Origin: Devosia nanyangense
Lineage (GTDB): Bacteria; Pseudomonadota; Alphaproteobacteria; Rhizobiales; Devosiaceae
DNA: 39,232 bases
Assembly (NCBI GenBank): GCA_016213505.1
Contig: JACRAF010000032.1
Coordinates: 1 to 39,232 of the forward strand
Direction: 5' to 3'
The translations under genes and the position numbers were made by a program. The notes under the pieces are model-generated. The model had not been told where the DNA came from and ran no database searches. It worked only from the letters and a program-made list of their open reading frames with translations. Within the stretch, counting starts at the first letter, position 1, and each line of letters begins with the position of its first letter. This document shows positions 1 to 7,598 of the stretch, piece by piece.

Positions 1-3
1 CCG

Positions 4-24
4 CCATTCACCATTCACCATTCA
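4..24. repeat. Three tandem copies of CCATTCA upstream of the GTA tail genes
   Basis: The heptamer CCATTCA occurs three times head to tail at 4-10, 11-17 and 18-24. It lies just left of the ribosome binding site (AGAGGA) of the major tail protein gene. Short tandem repeats like this usually arise by replication slippage, and no function is evident. Confidence 0.8.
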
Positions 25-51
25 CTTTCTTCGAGTCTAGAGGACGCAATC

Positions 52-465
52 ATGGCAGCCCAGAGCGGCAAGGACATGCTGTTAAAACTCGACCAGACCG
101 GGTCGGGCAGCTTTCTGACGGTGGCGGGGCTGCGCACCCGCGCCCTGGCGTTCAACGCGGCGGCGATCGACATCACCGACGCCGAGAGCGCCGGGCGCTG
201 GCGCGAGCTGTTGAGCGGCGGCGGCGTCAAGCGCGCCTCGGTCTCGGGCTCCGGCATCTTCAAGGACCAAAACTCGGACGCAAAGATCCGCGAGCTGTTC
301 TTTGCCGGCACGATCCGGGCCTGGCAGCTGGTGCTGCCCGATTTCGGGATCATCGAAGGGCCGTTCCAGATCACCGCGCTGGAATTTTCTGCCGACCACG
401 CCGGGGAGGTGAATTTCGAGATTGCGCTCGAGAGCGCGGGCGAGCTGGGGTTCAGCGCGATTTAG
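52..465 (+). CDS. GTA/phage major tail (tube) protein, RcGTA g9-like
   Basis: This 137-residue protein resembles the TP901-1-type major tail proteins of Rhodobacter-like gene transfer agents (g9 in RcGTA naming), whose hexameric rings stack into the tail tube. It begins with an A-Q-S-G-K-D-M-L-L-K segment typical of that family and is rich in beta-forming sequence. ATG at 52 is preceded by AGAGGA at a normal distance. The following genes are the tail chaperones, tape measure and baseplate genes in the canonical GTA order, which supports the call. The last 14 bases overlap the 3' end of an antisense regulator gene (452-709). The head genes of the cluster are not in the window. Function is inferred from family resemblance and gene order. 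Confidence 0.88.
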   Translation: MAAQSGKDMLLKLDQTGSGSFLTVAGLRTRALAFNAAAIDITDAESAGRWRELLSGGGVKRASVSGSGIFKDQNSDAKIRELFFAGTIRAWQLVLPDFGIIEGPFQITALEFSADHAGEVNFEIALESAGELGFSAI

Positions 466-709
466 GCTTTGACGCTTTGACGGCTGGAGCGCCGCTGCGC
501 GTTCTCGGCCGCTGTTTGCGGTCAACACCATGGTCGTCCTCGTCCGGGTCCACCGCGTCAAGAATCGACAACTCAAAATCCACGTGCGCCGCGACCGCAT
601 CGGCGGCGAGAAACGACCGGCTGCGGCGCGTGATCGTGGCCAGCCGATCAAGCTTCGCTTTGGTCTCGATCGGCAAACGCACGGTGATGGTGGTGGTCGG
701 CCCGGCCAT
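452..709 (-). CDS. Orphan ribbon-helix-helix (CopG/ParD-like) regulator, antisense inside the GTA cluster
   Basis: This 85-residue protein has the layout of a ribbon-helix-helix DNA-binding antitoxin. A short beta strand (TITVRLP, about residues 7-13) is followed by two helices containing KLDRLA and RSRSFLAADAV, then a polar, disordered basic tail ending KASKPKSR. ATG at 709 is preceded by AGGAGAC, a good ribosome binding site, so I prefer it to an upstream in-frame start at 742. It runs against the surrounding tail genes, and its end overlaps the major tail gene by 14 bases. No ParE, RelE or PIN toxin gene accompanies it, so it is either an orphan antitoxin or a stand-alone repressor. Phased repeats just upstream (738-763) are a plausible operator. 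Confidence 0.72.
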   Translation of the reverse strand: MAGPTTTITVRLPIETKAKLDRLATITRRSRSFLAADAVAAHVDFELSILDAVDPDEDDHGVDRKQRPRTRSGAPAVKASKPKSR

Positions 710-737
710 GGCTGTCTCCTGCAGTGGTCTACAATCC

Positions 738-763
738 AACACAAACTAACACAACCGAACACA
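738..763. promoter_or_regulatory. Three helically phased AACACA repeats, candidate RHH operator
   Basis: AACACA occurs at 738-743, 748-753 and 758-763, exactly 10 bp apart, which places all copies on one face of the helix. The array lies between the start of the antisense RHH gene (709) and the start of the tail chaperone gene (773), so a bound protein could affect both. RHH antitoxins commonly bind short direct or inverted repeats in their own promoters. The link to this RHH protein is inference. Confidence 0.5.
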
Positions 764-772
764 GGTGCAAAC

Positions 773-1087
773 ATGGCCAATGCGCAGCGCGGCGAAATCG
801 CCGCGATCATCGACGGCGAGGAGAAGACGCTCTGCCTGACGCTGGGCGCGCTGGCGGAGCTGGAGGCGCGGCTGATGGCCGGCGACCTGGTCGGGCTGAG
901 CGAGCGCTTCGCCACCGGCCGCGTGTCGGCACGGGATCTGACGGCGATCCTCGGGGCGGGGCTGCGCGGCGGCGGCAACGCCATCACCGACGACGACCTG
1001 GCCCGGATGGCGATCGAGGGCGGGCTCAAGGGCGCCGCCGAGATCGCGGCAAGACTGCTGCGCGCGACGTTCGGAGGCGCGCCGTGA
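773..1087 (+). CDS. GTA tail assembly chaperone, RcGTA g10-like
   Basis: This 104-residue protein matches the GTA tail-chaperone family (Phage_TAC_11 type). It opens with A-N-A-Q-R-G-E-I, has an L-T-L-G-A-L-A-E-L-E helix near residue 25, and a glycine-rich G-L-R-G-G-G segment near residue 65. Proteins of this type bind the tape measure during tail assembly and are absent from the finished particle. ATG at 773 lies just after the AACACA array. The stop codon overlaps the GTG start of the next gene by four bases (GTGA), so the pair is probably translationally coupled. A 307-base gap holding an antisense gene separates it from the major tail gene, which is unusual for a compact GTA operon. Confidence 0.85.
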   Translation: MANAQRGEIAAIIDGEEKTLCLTLGALAELEARLMAGDLVGLSERFATGRVSARDLTAILGAGLRGGGNAITDDDLARMAIEGGLKGAAEIAARLLRATFGGAP

Positions 1088-1275
1088 CGGCGTTTCCGTG
1101 GAGTGACGCGATGCGGCTTGGCTTCGGCGTGCTGAAACTGAGTTCGAAGGAGTTCTGGGGGCTGACGCCGCGCGAACTCGCCGCCGCGTTCGAGGCACTG
1201 AGCGGGGTGCGGCCCGGAGCGCCGGATCGCGGGCGGCTGGACAAGCTGATGGAGCGTTTCCCCGATGGCCGATAA
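1084..1275 (+). CDS. Second GTA tail chaperone, RcGTA g10.1-like
   Basis: This 63-residue protein resembles the small rcc01693/Phage_TAC_6 family. Its central F-W-G-L-T-P-R-E-L-A-A-A motif (about residues 24-35) is diagnostic. In siphophages the equivalent short and long chaperone products coat the tape measure; here they are separate overlapping genes rather than frameshift products. The start is GTG at 1084, overlapping the upstream stop. An earlier in-frame ATG in another reading of the region would give a longer, less family-like protein. Its end overlaps the tape-measure start by 11 bases. Confidence 0.82.
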   Translation: MTAFPWSDAMRLGFGVLKLSSKEFWGLTPRELAAAFEALSGVRPGAPDRGRLDKLMERFPDGR

Positions 1276-1813
1276 CCAATTCCCCGACAGTTTTGCGCGC
1301 GAGCTGGGCGATGTATCGATCGAGCTGGCGCGGGTCGGCGACCTCGCCGACAGCGTCGGTCGCTCGCTGACCACTGCGTTCAAGGGCGCCATCCTCGACG
1401 GCAAATCGCTCAAGAGCGTGCTCGGCGAGGTGTCGCGGGCCTTCGCCGACATCGCGTTGAAGGCCGCGCTGAAGCCGCTCGGCACGCTGATCTCGGGCGC
1501 GGTCGAAGGCCTGTTCACCGCCACCAATCCGGCGCTCGGCGGCGTCACCGCCTTCGCCAAGGGCGGCGTGCTCGCGGCGCCGACGTAGTTCCCGACCGGC
1601 CGCGGTTTGGGGCTGGCGGGAGAGGCAGGGCCGGAAGCGATCCTGCCACTGGCGCGAGGGAGCGACGGACGGCTCGGGATCGCCGGAGCGGGCAGCACGG
1701 TCAACGTGACGTTCAACGTGACGGCGACCGATGCACGGAGCTTTGCGGCGAGCGAGGCGGAGGTGTCGGCGATGCTGCTGCGGGCGGTGCGGCGCGGGAC
1801 GCGGGGGAGCTGA
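1265..1813 (+). pseudogene. GTA tape measure protein (g11-like) interrupted by an in-frame TAG
   Basis: The gene starts at ATG 1265 and reads 107 codons to a TAG at 1586-1588. The same frame then continues without interruption to a TGA at 1811-1813. Both halves look like one GTA tape-measure protein: an N-terminal helical part, the conserved F-A-K-G-G-V sequence, then G-E-A-G-P-E-A-I-L-P-L-A-R-G and a terminal V-N-V-T-F-N-V strand. The TAG sits between P-T and F-P, where relatives commonly carry tyrosine or another aromatic or small residue, so a single TAC/TAT to TAG change would explain it. The complete frame (about 182 codons) is also shorter than the roughly 219-residue RcGTA protein. Tape measures set tail length, so loss should block normal tails. 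A sequencing error, suppressor tRNA or readthrough cannot be excluded. Confidence 0.78.
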
Positions 1814-1839
1814 AAAAGCCCGCTTCCGAAGAAGCGGGC
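1813..1839 (-). terminator. Rho-independent terminator of the small antisense gene
   Basis: A perfect 9-bp stem, 1818-1826 with 1831-1839, encloses a four-base loop. Read on the minus strand the stem GCCCGCTTC/GAAGCGGGC closes a TTCG tetraloop and is followed by five T residues (1813-1817). This is a textbook intrinsic terminator for transcription from the right, meaning the gene at 1870-2013. Confidence 0.85.
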
Positions 1840-1869
1840 GAGTGCATGGAATTGCTTGTCGGTCGACCG

Positions 1870-2013
1870 CTACTTGCGACCGGTGTCGCCGCGGCCCGGG
1901 TTCGGGACCGCTTCCTTCGTCGTCTTGCTCGGGTGGGACTGCCCGTACCCCTTCGTAACGAAGCGACCCGAATTGTTGGAGCGATAGCCCGGATGAGAGT
2001 TCTTGGTAGCCAT
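1870..2013 (-). CDS. Small basic protein with an R-F-V-T-K-G-Y motif, function unknown
   Basis: This 47-residue protein is lysine-, serine- and glycine-rich. It carries the pattern S-G-R-F-V-T-K-G-Y followed by H-P-S-K-T-T, which I associate with a family of tiny conserved alphaproteobacterial proteins of unknown role. ATG at 2013 is preceded by GGAGAA on the minus strand, and the gene ends 31 bases before a strong intrinsic terminator, so it looks like an independent transcription unit. It runs antisense between the tape-measure and distal-tail genes. A TTGACT hexamer (minus strand, 2066-2061) could be its -35 box, though I see no convincing -10. Predicted disordered, with no signal peptide or membrane segment. 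Confidence 0.65.
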   Translation of the reverse strand: MATKNSHPGYRSNNSGRFVTKGYGQSHPSKTTKEAVPNPGRGDTGRK

Positions 2014-2200
2014 AGAAATAGTTCTCCGCGGCCCCCAAGCCCAATTGCTGGGTAGCCACGAGTCAATGCCTACCACTGTTGGCAAGTTGCGTCCACCTTG
2101 GCTTCAGGTCGCAAGCGCACTGAAGCGCGTATCACACCGAATTTCCTTTGTCAAATCAGACAGATGCCGTCGTTGCGAAGCGCGGCACAGGATGTTGATA

Positions 2201-2800
2201 ATGACCTTTCATCCCATTCGCTTTCCCCTCGACGTTGCTCTTGGCGCGCGTGGTGGGCCGGAGCGGGCGACTGACATCGTGACGCTGCAGAGCGGGCGCG
2301 AGGAGCGCAACTCGCGCTGGGCGCATTCGCGGCGGCGTTACAATGCCGGCTACGGCGTCAAATCGCGCGCCGACATGCAGGCGGTGCTGGCGTTCTTCGA
2401 GGAGCGGCGCGGAATATTCCACTCGTTCCTGTGGCGCGATGCGCTCGACCATTCGAGCAATGGCGCGCAGCCGCTCGGGGTGGGGGACGGGATTGCGACG
2501 GCGTTCCAGCTGGTGAAGCGGTATGGCGCGGATTTCGATCCGTATCTGAGGCCGATCACCAAGCCGGTGGCGGCGAGCGTGAGCGTGTTCGTCGACGGCC
2601 TCCCGACGAGTGCGTTCACGCTCGACCCGCTGACCGGAATCGTGACCTTCAGCGCTCCGCCGGCGCTTGGCGTGGTGCTGACGGCGAGTTTTGAATTCGA
2701 CGTGCCGGTGCGCTTCGACATCGACCGGCTCGACATCGAGCTCACGAGCTTCGATGCCGCCGATGCGCCGTCGATCCCGCTCATCGAGGTGCGCGAATGA
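2201..2800 (+). CDS. GTA distal tail protein, DUF2460 (RcGTA g12-like)
   Basis: This 199-residue protein belongs to the DUF2460/TIGR02217 family. It has the F-P-x-D-V-A-L-G-A-x-G-G-P-E-R start, the conserved E-E-R-N-S-R-W-A-H-S-R-R-R-Y motif near residue 35, and F-F-E-E-R-R-G-x-x-x-S-F-L-W-R-D near residue 65. In RcGTA the equivalent forms the distal tail ring between tube and baseplate. ATG at 2201 has AGGA eight bases upstream; an in-frame ATG at 2192 is also possible. Nearly 390 bases separate it from the tape-measure end, with a small antisense gene in between. It overlaps the next gene by four bases (ATGA). Confidence 0.9.
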   Translation: MTFHPIRFPLDVALGARGGPERATDIVTLQSGREERNSRWAHSRRRYNAGYGVKSRADMQAVLAFFEERRGIFHSFLWRDALDHSSNGAQPLGVGDGIATAFQLVKRYGADFDPYLRPITKPVAASVSVFVDGLPTSAFTLDPLTGIVTFSAPPALGVVLTASFEFDVPVRFDIDRLDIELTSFDAADAPSIPLIEVRE

Positions 2801-3456
2801 AAACGCTCGATCCAGGCTTCAAGGCGCATATCGAGAGCGGCGCGACGACGCTGGCGACGTGCTGGAAGCTGACGCGCCAGGATGCCGTGGTGCTCGGCTT
2901 CACCGGTCACGACGAGACGCTGAGTTTTGGCGGCACCGAGTATCTGCCGATGTACGGGCTCGACGGCGGCGAGGCGCCGGCCAAGTCCGGCCCGCAGGTC
3001 GATACCGCCGAGGTGGTTGGCGTGCTGCATTCCGAGGCGATCGACGAGGCCGATATCGCCGCCGGGCTCTATGACGGCGCCGAGGTCGAGACCTGGCGCG
3101 TCAACTGGCGCGATGTGAGCCAAAGGCTGCTGCAGCGGCGGGCGACGATCGGCGAGATCGTCCGCGAGGACGGAAAGTTCCGCGCCGAACTGCGCTCGGG
3201 GCAGCAAGCGCTGAACCGGGTGAAGGGCCGGCTCTATTCGGTGGTGTGCGATGCGACGCTGGGCGACGCGCGCTGCACGGTGAGCCCGAGCCATCCGCAG
3301 TTCGCGCTGGGTTGCGATCGCCAGCACGCGACCTGTCGCGACCGTTTCGCCAATGTCGCCAACTTCCGCGGCTTCCCGCACATCCCCGGCAGCGACTTCC
3401 TGCTGCGCTATCCCAGGAGCGACGACGCGCTGCAAGGTGGAGCGCTGTTCCGATGA
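2797..3456 (+). CDS. GTA hub protein, DUF2163 (RcGTA g13-like), unusually short
   Basis: This 219-residue protein matches the DUF2163/TIGR02218 hub family. Conserved parts are S-G-A-T-T-L-A-T-C-W-K-L near residue 15, the E-A-D-I-A-A-G-L-Y-D-G-A-E-V-E-T-W-R-V-N-W block near residues 84-104, and N-F-R-G-F-P-H-I-P-G-S-D near residue 190. Relatives I recall are about 290 residues; the segment normally lying between D-A-R-C and G-C-D is missing here. The four cysteines C151, C160, C173 and C180 remain, and hub proteins of this kind are known to hold an iron-sulfur cluster, so the ligands may be intact. The gene is coupled to both neighbours by four-base overlaps. Confidence 0.88.
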   Translation: MKTLDPGFKAHIESGATTLATCWKLTRQDAVVLGFTGHDETLSFGGTEYLPMYGLDGGEAPAKSGPQVDTAEVVGVLHSEAIDEADIAAGLYDGAEVETWRVNWRDVSQRLLQRRATIGEIVREDGKFRAELRSGQQALNRVKGRLYSVVCDATLGDARCTVSPSHPQFALGCDRQHATCRDRFANVANFRGFPHIPGSDFLLRYPRSDDALQGGALFR

Positions 3457-3881
3457 GCCGCGGCGACGTGGTGGCCGCGGCCCGGCTGTGGCTGGGGACG
3501 CCCTACCGGCACCAGGCGGCGACGCTGGGGGCAGGCTGCGACTGCCTCGGCCTGCTGCGCGGCGTGTGGCGCACGCTCTATGGCGAAGAGCCGCTGACGC
3601 TGCCCAATTATCGCGCCGATCTGCGCGATGCGCGCCACGCCGACGAATTATGGACGGCGGCCGAACGGCTGCTGGGCGCAACCTACAGCAAGCCCGAAGC
3701 CGGGCAGGTCGTGCTGTTCCGCCTGCGAACGACGCTGCCCAAGCACTGCGGCATCCTCGTCGCGCCGGACCGCTTCATCCATGCGCAGGAGGGGCTCGGC
3801 GTCATCGAAGCCAACCTCACCGACGGCTGGCGCAAGCGGGTGTTCGGTCTGTTCGAATTTCCGGAAACTACGAGGCTCTGA
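3453..3881 (+). CDS. GTA cell-wall peptidase, NlpC/P60 family (RcGTA g14-like)
   Basis: This 142-residue protein is an NlpC/P60 cysteine peptidase of the phage cell-wall peptidase type (TIGR02219). The catalytic cysteine is C31 in G-C-D-C-L-G-L, the histidine is H98 in K-H-C-G-I-L, and a polar third residue is H110 in F-I-H-A. The N-terminal W-L-G-T-P-Y-R-H-Q motif is typical. In the particle it sits in the baseplate and cuts peptide cross-links so the tail can cross the recipient's peptidoglycan. The start ATG at 3453 overlaps the upstream stop by four bases, and the megatron gene follows with no gap. All catalytic residues are present, so this gene looks intact. Confidence 0.92.
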   Translation: MSRGDVVAAARLWLGTPYRHQAATLGAGCDCLGLLRGVWRTLYGEEPLTLPNYRADLRDARHADELWTAAERLLGATYSKPEAGQVVLFRLRTTLPKHCGILVAPDRFIHAQEGLGVIEANLTDGWRKRVFGLFEFPETTRL

Positions 3882-6800
3882 ATGGCGACGCTTGCGCTTT
3901 CGCTGGCCGGCCAGGTGGTCGGCGGGGCTCTCGGCGGGCCGATCGGCGCCACCATCGGGCGGGCGCTGGGGGCGCTGGCCGGGAGCGCCGTGGACAATGT
4001 GCTGTTCGGCGAGACGCCGGCGGCGGGCACCGATATCCGCTTGCAGGGATCGAGCGAAGGGGCGCCGATCCCAAGGTTGTACGGGTGGAGCCGGCTCAGC
4101 GGCAACATCATCTGGGCCACCGACCTGGAACAGCTTTCCGACGAGGACAGCGGCGCCAAGGGGACCGGTGCGGACGAGGCGGGGATCGCCGCGAGCTTCG
4201 CGCTCGGACTCTGCGAGGGCGAGGTGCACCGGCTCGGGCGGATCTGGGCCGACGGGCAATTGCTCGAGACCGAGGGGCTGACGCTGCGCTTTTATCGCGG
4301 CACCGAGACGCAGGACGCGGACAGCCTGATCGAGGCCAAGCAGGGCGCCGACAATGCGCCGGCCTATCGCGGGCTCTGCTACATCGTGTTCGAGCGGCTG
4401 CCGCTGGCGCCGTTCGGCAACCGCATCCCGAACCTTTCGGTCGAACTTTGCCACGTCGTCGGCGAGCTGGAGCCGGCGATCAGGGCGGTGACGGTGATCC
4501 CCGCCGCGGCCGAATTCGGCTACGACCCCGAGCCGCGGCTGCGGCTGGTGAGCGCCGGCGTCACCGAGGCCGAGAACGCGCACCAGAGCCGCGACGTCTC
4601 GGACTGGACGCTGTCGATCGACGAGCTGATGGCGCTCTGCCCCAACCTCGAGCACGTGTCGCTGGTGGTCGCCTGGTTCGGCGACGATCTGCGCTGCGGG
4701 ACGTGCACCATTCGGCCCAAGGTCGAGGCGACGGCGCGGACGATCAAGGGGGGTGCGTGGAGCGTCGCCGGGTTGACGCGAGCCGGCGCGCAGGTGGTGT
4801 CGACCCATGACGGCGGCCCGGCCTATGGTGGCACGCCATCGGACGACGCCGTGCTGGCGGCGATCGCCGACCTCAAGGCGCGCGGGCTTGGAGTGACGCT
4901 CTATCCGATCGTGCTGATGGACATCCCGGCGGGCAATCCGCTGGGGCAACCGGCCTATCCCTGGCGCGGGCGCATTGCCTGCCTGCCGGCCTCGGACGGA
5001 ACGGCGGCGGCGACGAGCGAGGTTAACGCCTTCCTCGGCAGCGGCAGCGGCTGGGATCTCCGCCGGATGATTTTGCATTATGCGCAGCTGGCGGACGATG
5101 CCGGCGGCGTCGACGCGATGCTGATCGGCTCGGAGATGCGGGGGCTGAGCTTTGCGCGTGGCGCCGGCAACACGTTCCCGTTCGTCGCCGGGCTGGTGAC
5201 ACTGGCGGCCGATGTGCGCGCCATCGTCGGCAGCGGCACCAAGCTCACCTATGGCGCCGACTGGAGCGAGTATTCGGGCTACCAGCCGGGCGGCGGGGAG
5301 AAGTTCTTCCACCTCGATCCGCTGTGGGCCTCGGCCGACATCGATGCGGTGGGCATCGACAATTACATGCCGCTCGCCGACTGGCGCACCGGGCCGGGCG
5401 GCCCCAGCGGGCCGGACGCGGCGGACTGGGACGGGCCGTACGACACGGACTATCTTCAAGCCAACATCGCCGGCGGCGAGGGGTTCGACTGGCACTATGC
5501 CTCGGACGCCGATCGGCTGGCGGGGACGCGCACGCCGATCGCCGAAAGTGTCTATGGCGAGCCGTGGGTGTGGCGGTTCAAGGACCTCGTCGGCTGGTGG
5601 AGCAACGCGCATCACAACCGGCCGGGCGGGGTGCGCTCCGGATCGGCAACCGCCTGGGTGCCGAAATCGAAGCCGCTGTGGTTCACTGAACTGGGCTGCG
5701 GCGCGGTCGACAAGGGGGCCAACCAGCCCAACGTCTTCAGCGATCCCAAGAGTTCGGAGAGCGCCAAGCCGTATTTCTCGAACGGCGCTCCAGATGCGCT
5801 GGCGCAGCGGCAGGTGCTGCGTGCCGACCTGGGGTACTGGGCCGACAACGCCAACAATCCGGCCTCCAGCGAATACAGCGGGCGAATGCTGGAGCGGATG
5901 TATCTGTGGACCTGGGACGCGCGGCCCTATCCGGCGTTTCCCGCCGAACTCGAGGTGTGGAGCGACGGCGCCAACCACGCGACCGGTCACTGGCTGACCG
6001 GACGGCTGGGCGGCGTCGCGAGCGACGAGCTGGCGCGGGCGGTGGCGGCGGAGTTCGGGGTGACGCTGGGCGATGTCGAGGCGCAACCGCCTTTCGTCCA
6101 CGGCTATGTCATCGAAGGTCCGAGCACCGGCAGGGCGGCGCTGGAGCCGCTGCTCACTGCCAGCGGGCTTGCGGTGCACGATACGCCGGACGGGCTGGTG
6201 CTGATGCGCGCCAGTGAGCGCGAGGCGGTCGTCATCGATGAGGTCGTAGCCGGGGAGGGGCCGTTGATCGCGCGTCGCCGGCCCGACCCGGGCGAGGCGA
6301 TCGGGCAGGTGGCGCTGAGCTACGCCGACCGCGAGCGCAATTATCTCGGCGGTTCCGTCACCGCGATGGCGCCGGGGAGCGGGCCGCTGGAGGCGGCGAG
6401 CGCCGGGCTGGTGCTCGATCTCGGCGGGGCGCGGGCGACAGCGGAGCGGCTGTTGCTCGAGCGGACGGCAGCGCGCGACAGCATCGACTTTACCGCGCCG
6501 CCTTCGCTGGCGGGGCTCGAGGTCGGTGACGCCGTGGCGATCGCCGGCGAAATGTTCGAGATCGTCGAACTGCGCGACGGCCTGGCGCGGCGGATCACGG
6601 CGCGGAGCATTCCGCCGCACCTCGATGTGGTGGTGATCGGCGGCCGTCCGGGCGGCGGCACGACCCCGACACCGCGCGCCGAGCCGGTGCTCGATGCGGT
6701 GCACCTGCCGCCGTCGGCCGACGATCTCACCCGCACGCGGCTGGCGCTCGGGGCCTTCGCAAAGCCCTGGCCGGGGTCGGTGGCGGTGACCGAGGACGGC

Positions 6801-7598
6801 ACCGGCGCGAGCCTTGCGCGACTGGCGCGGAGCGCCACGCTGGGGGTGCTGACCGGGGCGCTCGGCGCCGGGTCGATCTATCTCTGGGACGATCTCGGGG
6901 AGGTGACGCTGGAACTCTATTCCGGTCACCTGTCGTCGAAGGACGACGACGAGGTTCTGGCGGGCGCCAACCGCATCGCGATCGAAACCGATGCCGGGCA
7001 ATGGGAGGTGATTGGCTTCGCCGATGCCGAACTGACGGCGCCAAACACCTACCGGCTGACGCATCTGTTGCGCGGGCAATGGGGCACCGACCACGCCATC
7101 GGGCCGGCCGCGGCCGGCAAGCGCGTGCTGCTGGTCGACAGCCGCGCGACGCTGCTGCCGGTGGCGCAGGCCTGGCTCGATACCACCGTGACGCTGCGCA
7201 GCTACGCCGGCACGGCCGATACCGTGGGCACGGCGTCGGACCTCGCGCTCGATGTCGCGCCGGCGATGCCGCTGGCGCCGGTGCATCTTTGCGCCAGCCG
7301 GGTCGCCGGGGGCAGCGACGTAACCCTGAGCTGGGTTCGCCGCAGCCGCGCCGACACCGACAGCTGGGCCCCCGACGACGCGCCGCTCGACTGCGCGCCC
7401 GAGGCGTACCGGGTGGCGATCTACAGCGGGGCGACCCTCAAGCGGACCATCGACGTGACGGCCGCGGCCGCGACCTACAGTGCGGGGCAGCAGACCGCCG
7501 ATTTCGGGTCGCCGCCGGCGAGCTTCGATTTTGAGGTGGCGCAGACGAGCCCTGTGTTCGGACCCGGCCACTGGGCCAAGGGAGAGTTCCATGCCTGA
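3882..7598 (+). CDS. GTA host-specificity 'megatron' protein with TIM-barrel domain (RcGTA g15-like)
   Basis: This 1238-residue protein is the large baseplate/receptor-binding protein of GTAs. It starts with a glycine-rich hydrophobic stretch (about residues 5-45, L-G-G-P-I-G-A-T-I-G) thought to plug or cross membranes. A GTA_TIM glycosidase-like barrel covers roughly residues 320-640, with L-I-G-S-E-M-R-G-L (E418) and L-W-F-T-E-L-G-C-G (E603) as candidate acid residues and D-A-V-G-I-D-N-Y-M-P between them. A Phage-tail_3 type domain follows (about 690-860), and the C-terminal third resembles fibronectin-like tail modules, with L-L-R-G-Q-W-G-T near residue 1065. The reading frame is uninterrupted. 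Its end overlaps the next gene by eight bases. The glycosidase role is inferred. Confidence 0.93.
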   Translation: MATLALSLAGQVVGGALGGPIGATIGRALGALAGSAVDNVLFGETPAAGTDIRLQGSSEGAPIPRLYGWSRLSGNIIWATDLEQLSDEDSGAKGTGADEAGIAASFALGLCEGEVHRLGRIWADGQLLETEGLTLRFYRGTETQDADSLIEAKQGADNAPAYRGLCYIVFERLPLAPFGNRIPNLSVELCHVVGELEPAIRAVTVIPAAAEFGYDPEPRLRLVSAGVTEAENAHQSRDVSDWTLSIDELMALCPNLEHVSLVVAWFGDDLRCGTCTIRPKVEATARTIKGGAWSVAGLTRAGAQVVSTHDGGPAYGGTPSDDAVLAAIADLKARGLGVTLYPIVLMDIPAGNPLGQPAYPWRGRIACLPASDGTAAATSEVNAFLGSGSGWDLRRMILHYAQLADDAGGVDAMLIGSEMRGLSFARGAGNTFPFVAGLVTLAADVRAIVGSGTKLTYGADWSEYSGYQPGGGEKFFHLDPLWASADIDAVGIDNYMPLADWRTGPGGPSGPDAADWDGPYDTDYLQANIAGGEGFDWHYASDADRLAGTRTPIAESVYGEPWVWRFKDLVGWWSNAHHNRPGGVRSGSATAWVPKSKPLWFTELGCGAVDKGANQPNVFSDPKSSESAKPYFSNGAPDALAQRQVLRADLGYWADNANNPASSEYSGRMLERMYLWTWDARPYPAFPAELEVWSDGANHATGHWLTGRLGGVASDELARAVAAEFGVTLGDVEAQPPFVHGYVIEGPSTGRAALEPLLTASGLAVHDTPDGLVLMRASEREAVVIDEVVAGEGPLIARRRPDPGEAIGQVALSYADRERNYLGGSVTAMAPGSGPLEAASAGLVLDLGGARATAERLLLERTAARDSIDFTAPPSLAGLEVGDAVAIAGEMFEIVELRDGLARRITARSIPPHLDVVVIGGRPGGGTTPTPRAEPVLDAVHLPPSADDLTRTRLALGAFAKPWPGSVAVTEDGTGASLARLARSATLGVLTGALGAGSIYLWDDLGEVTLELYSGHLSSKDDDEVLAGANRIAIETDAGQWEVIGFADAELTAPNTYRLTHLLRGQWGTDHAIGPAAAGKRVLLVDSRATLLPVAQAWLDTTVTLRSYAGTADTVGTASDLALDVAPAMPLAPVHLCASRVAGGSDVTLSWVRRSRADTDSWAPDDAPLDCAPEAYRVAIYSGATLKRTIDVTAAAATYSAGQQTADFGSPPASFDFEVAQTSPVFGPGHWAKGEFHA

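Noticed and set aside
4..24. Tandem CCATTCA as a CRISPR-like array
   Set aside because: The copies are adjacent with no spacers, so it is a simple tandem repeat.
1586..1588. Pyrrolysine at the tape-measure TAG
   Set aside because: Pyrrolysine systems are not expected in this group and nothing in the window supports one; mutation or plain readthrough is simpler.
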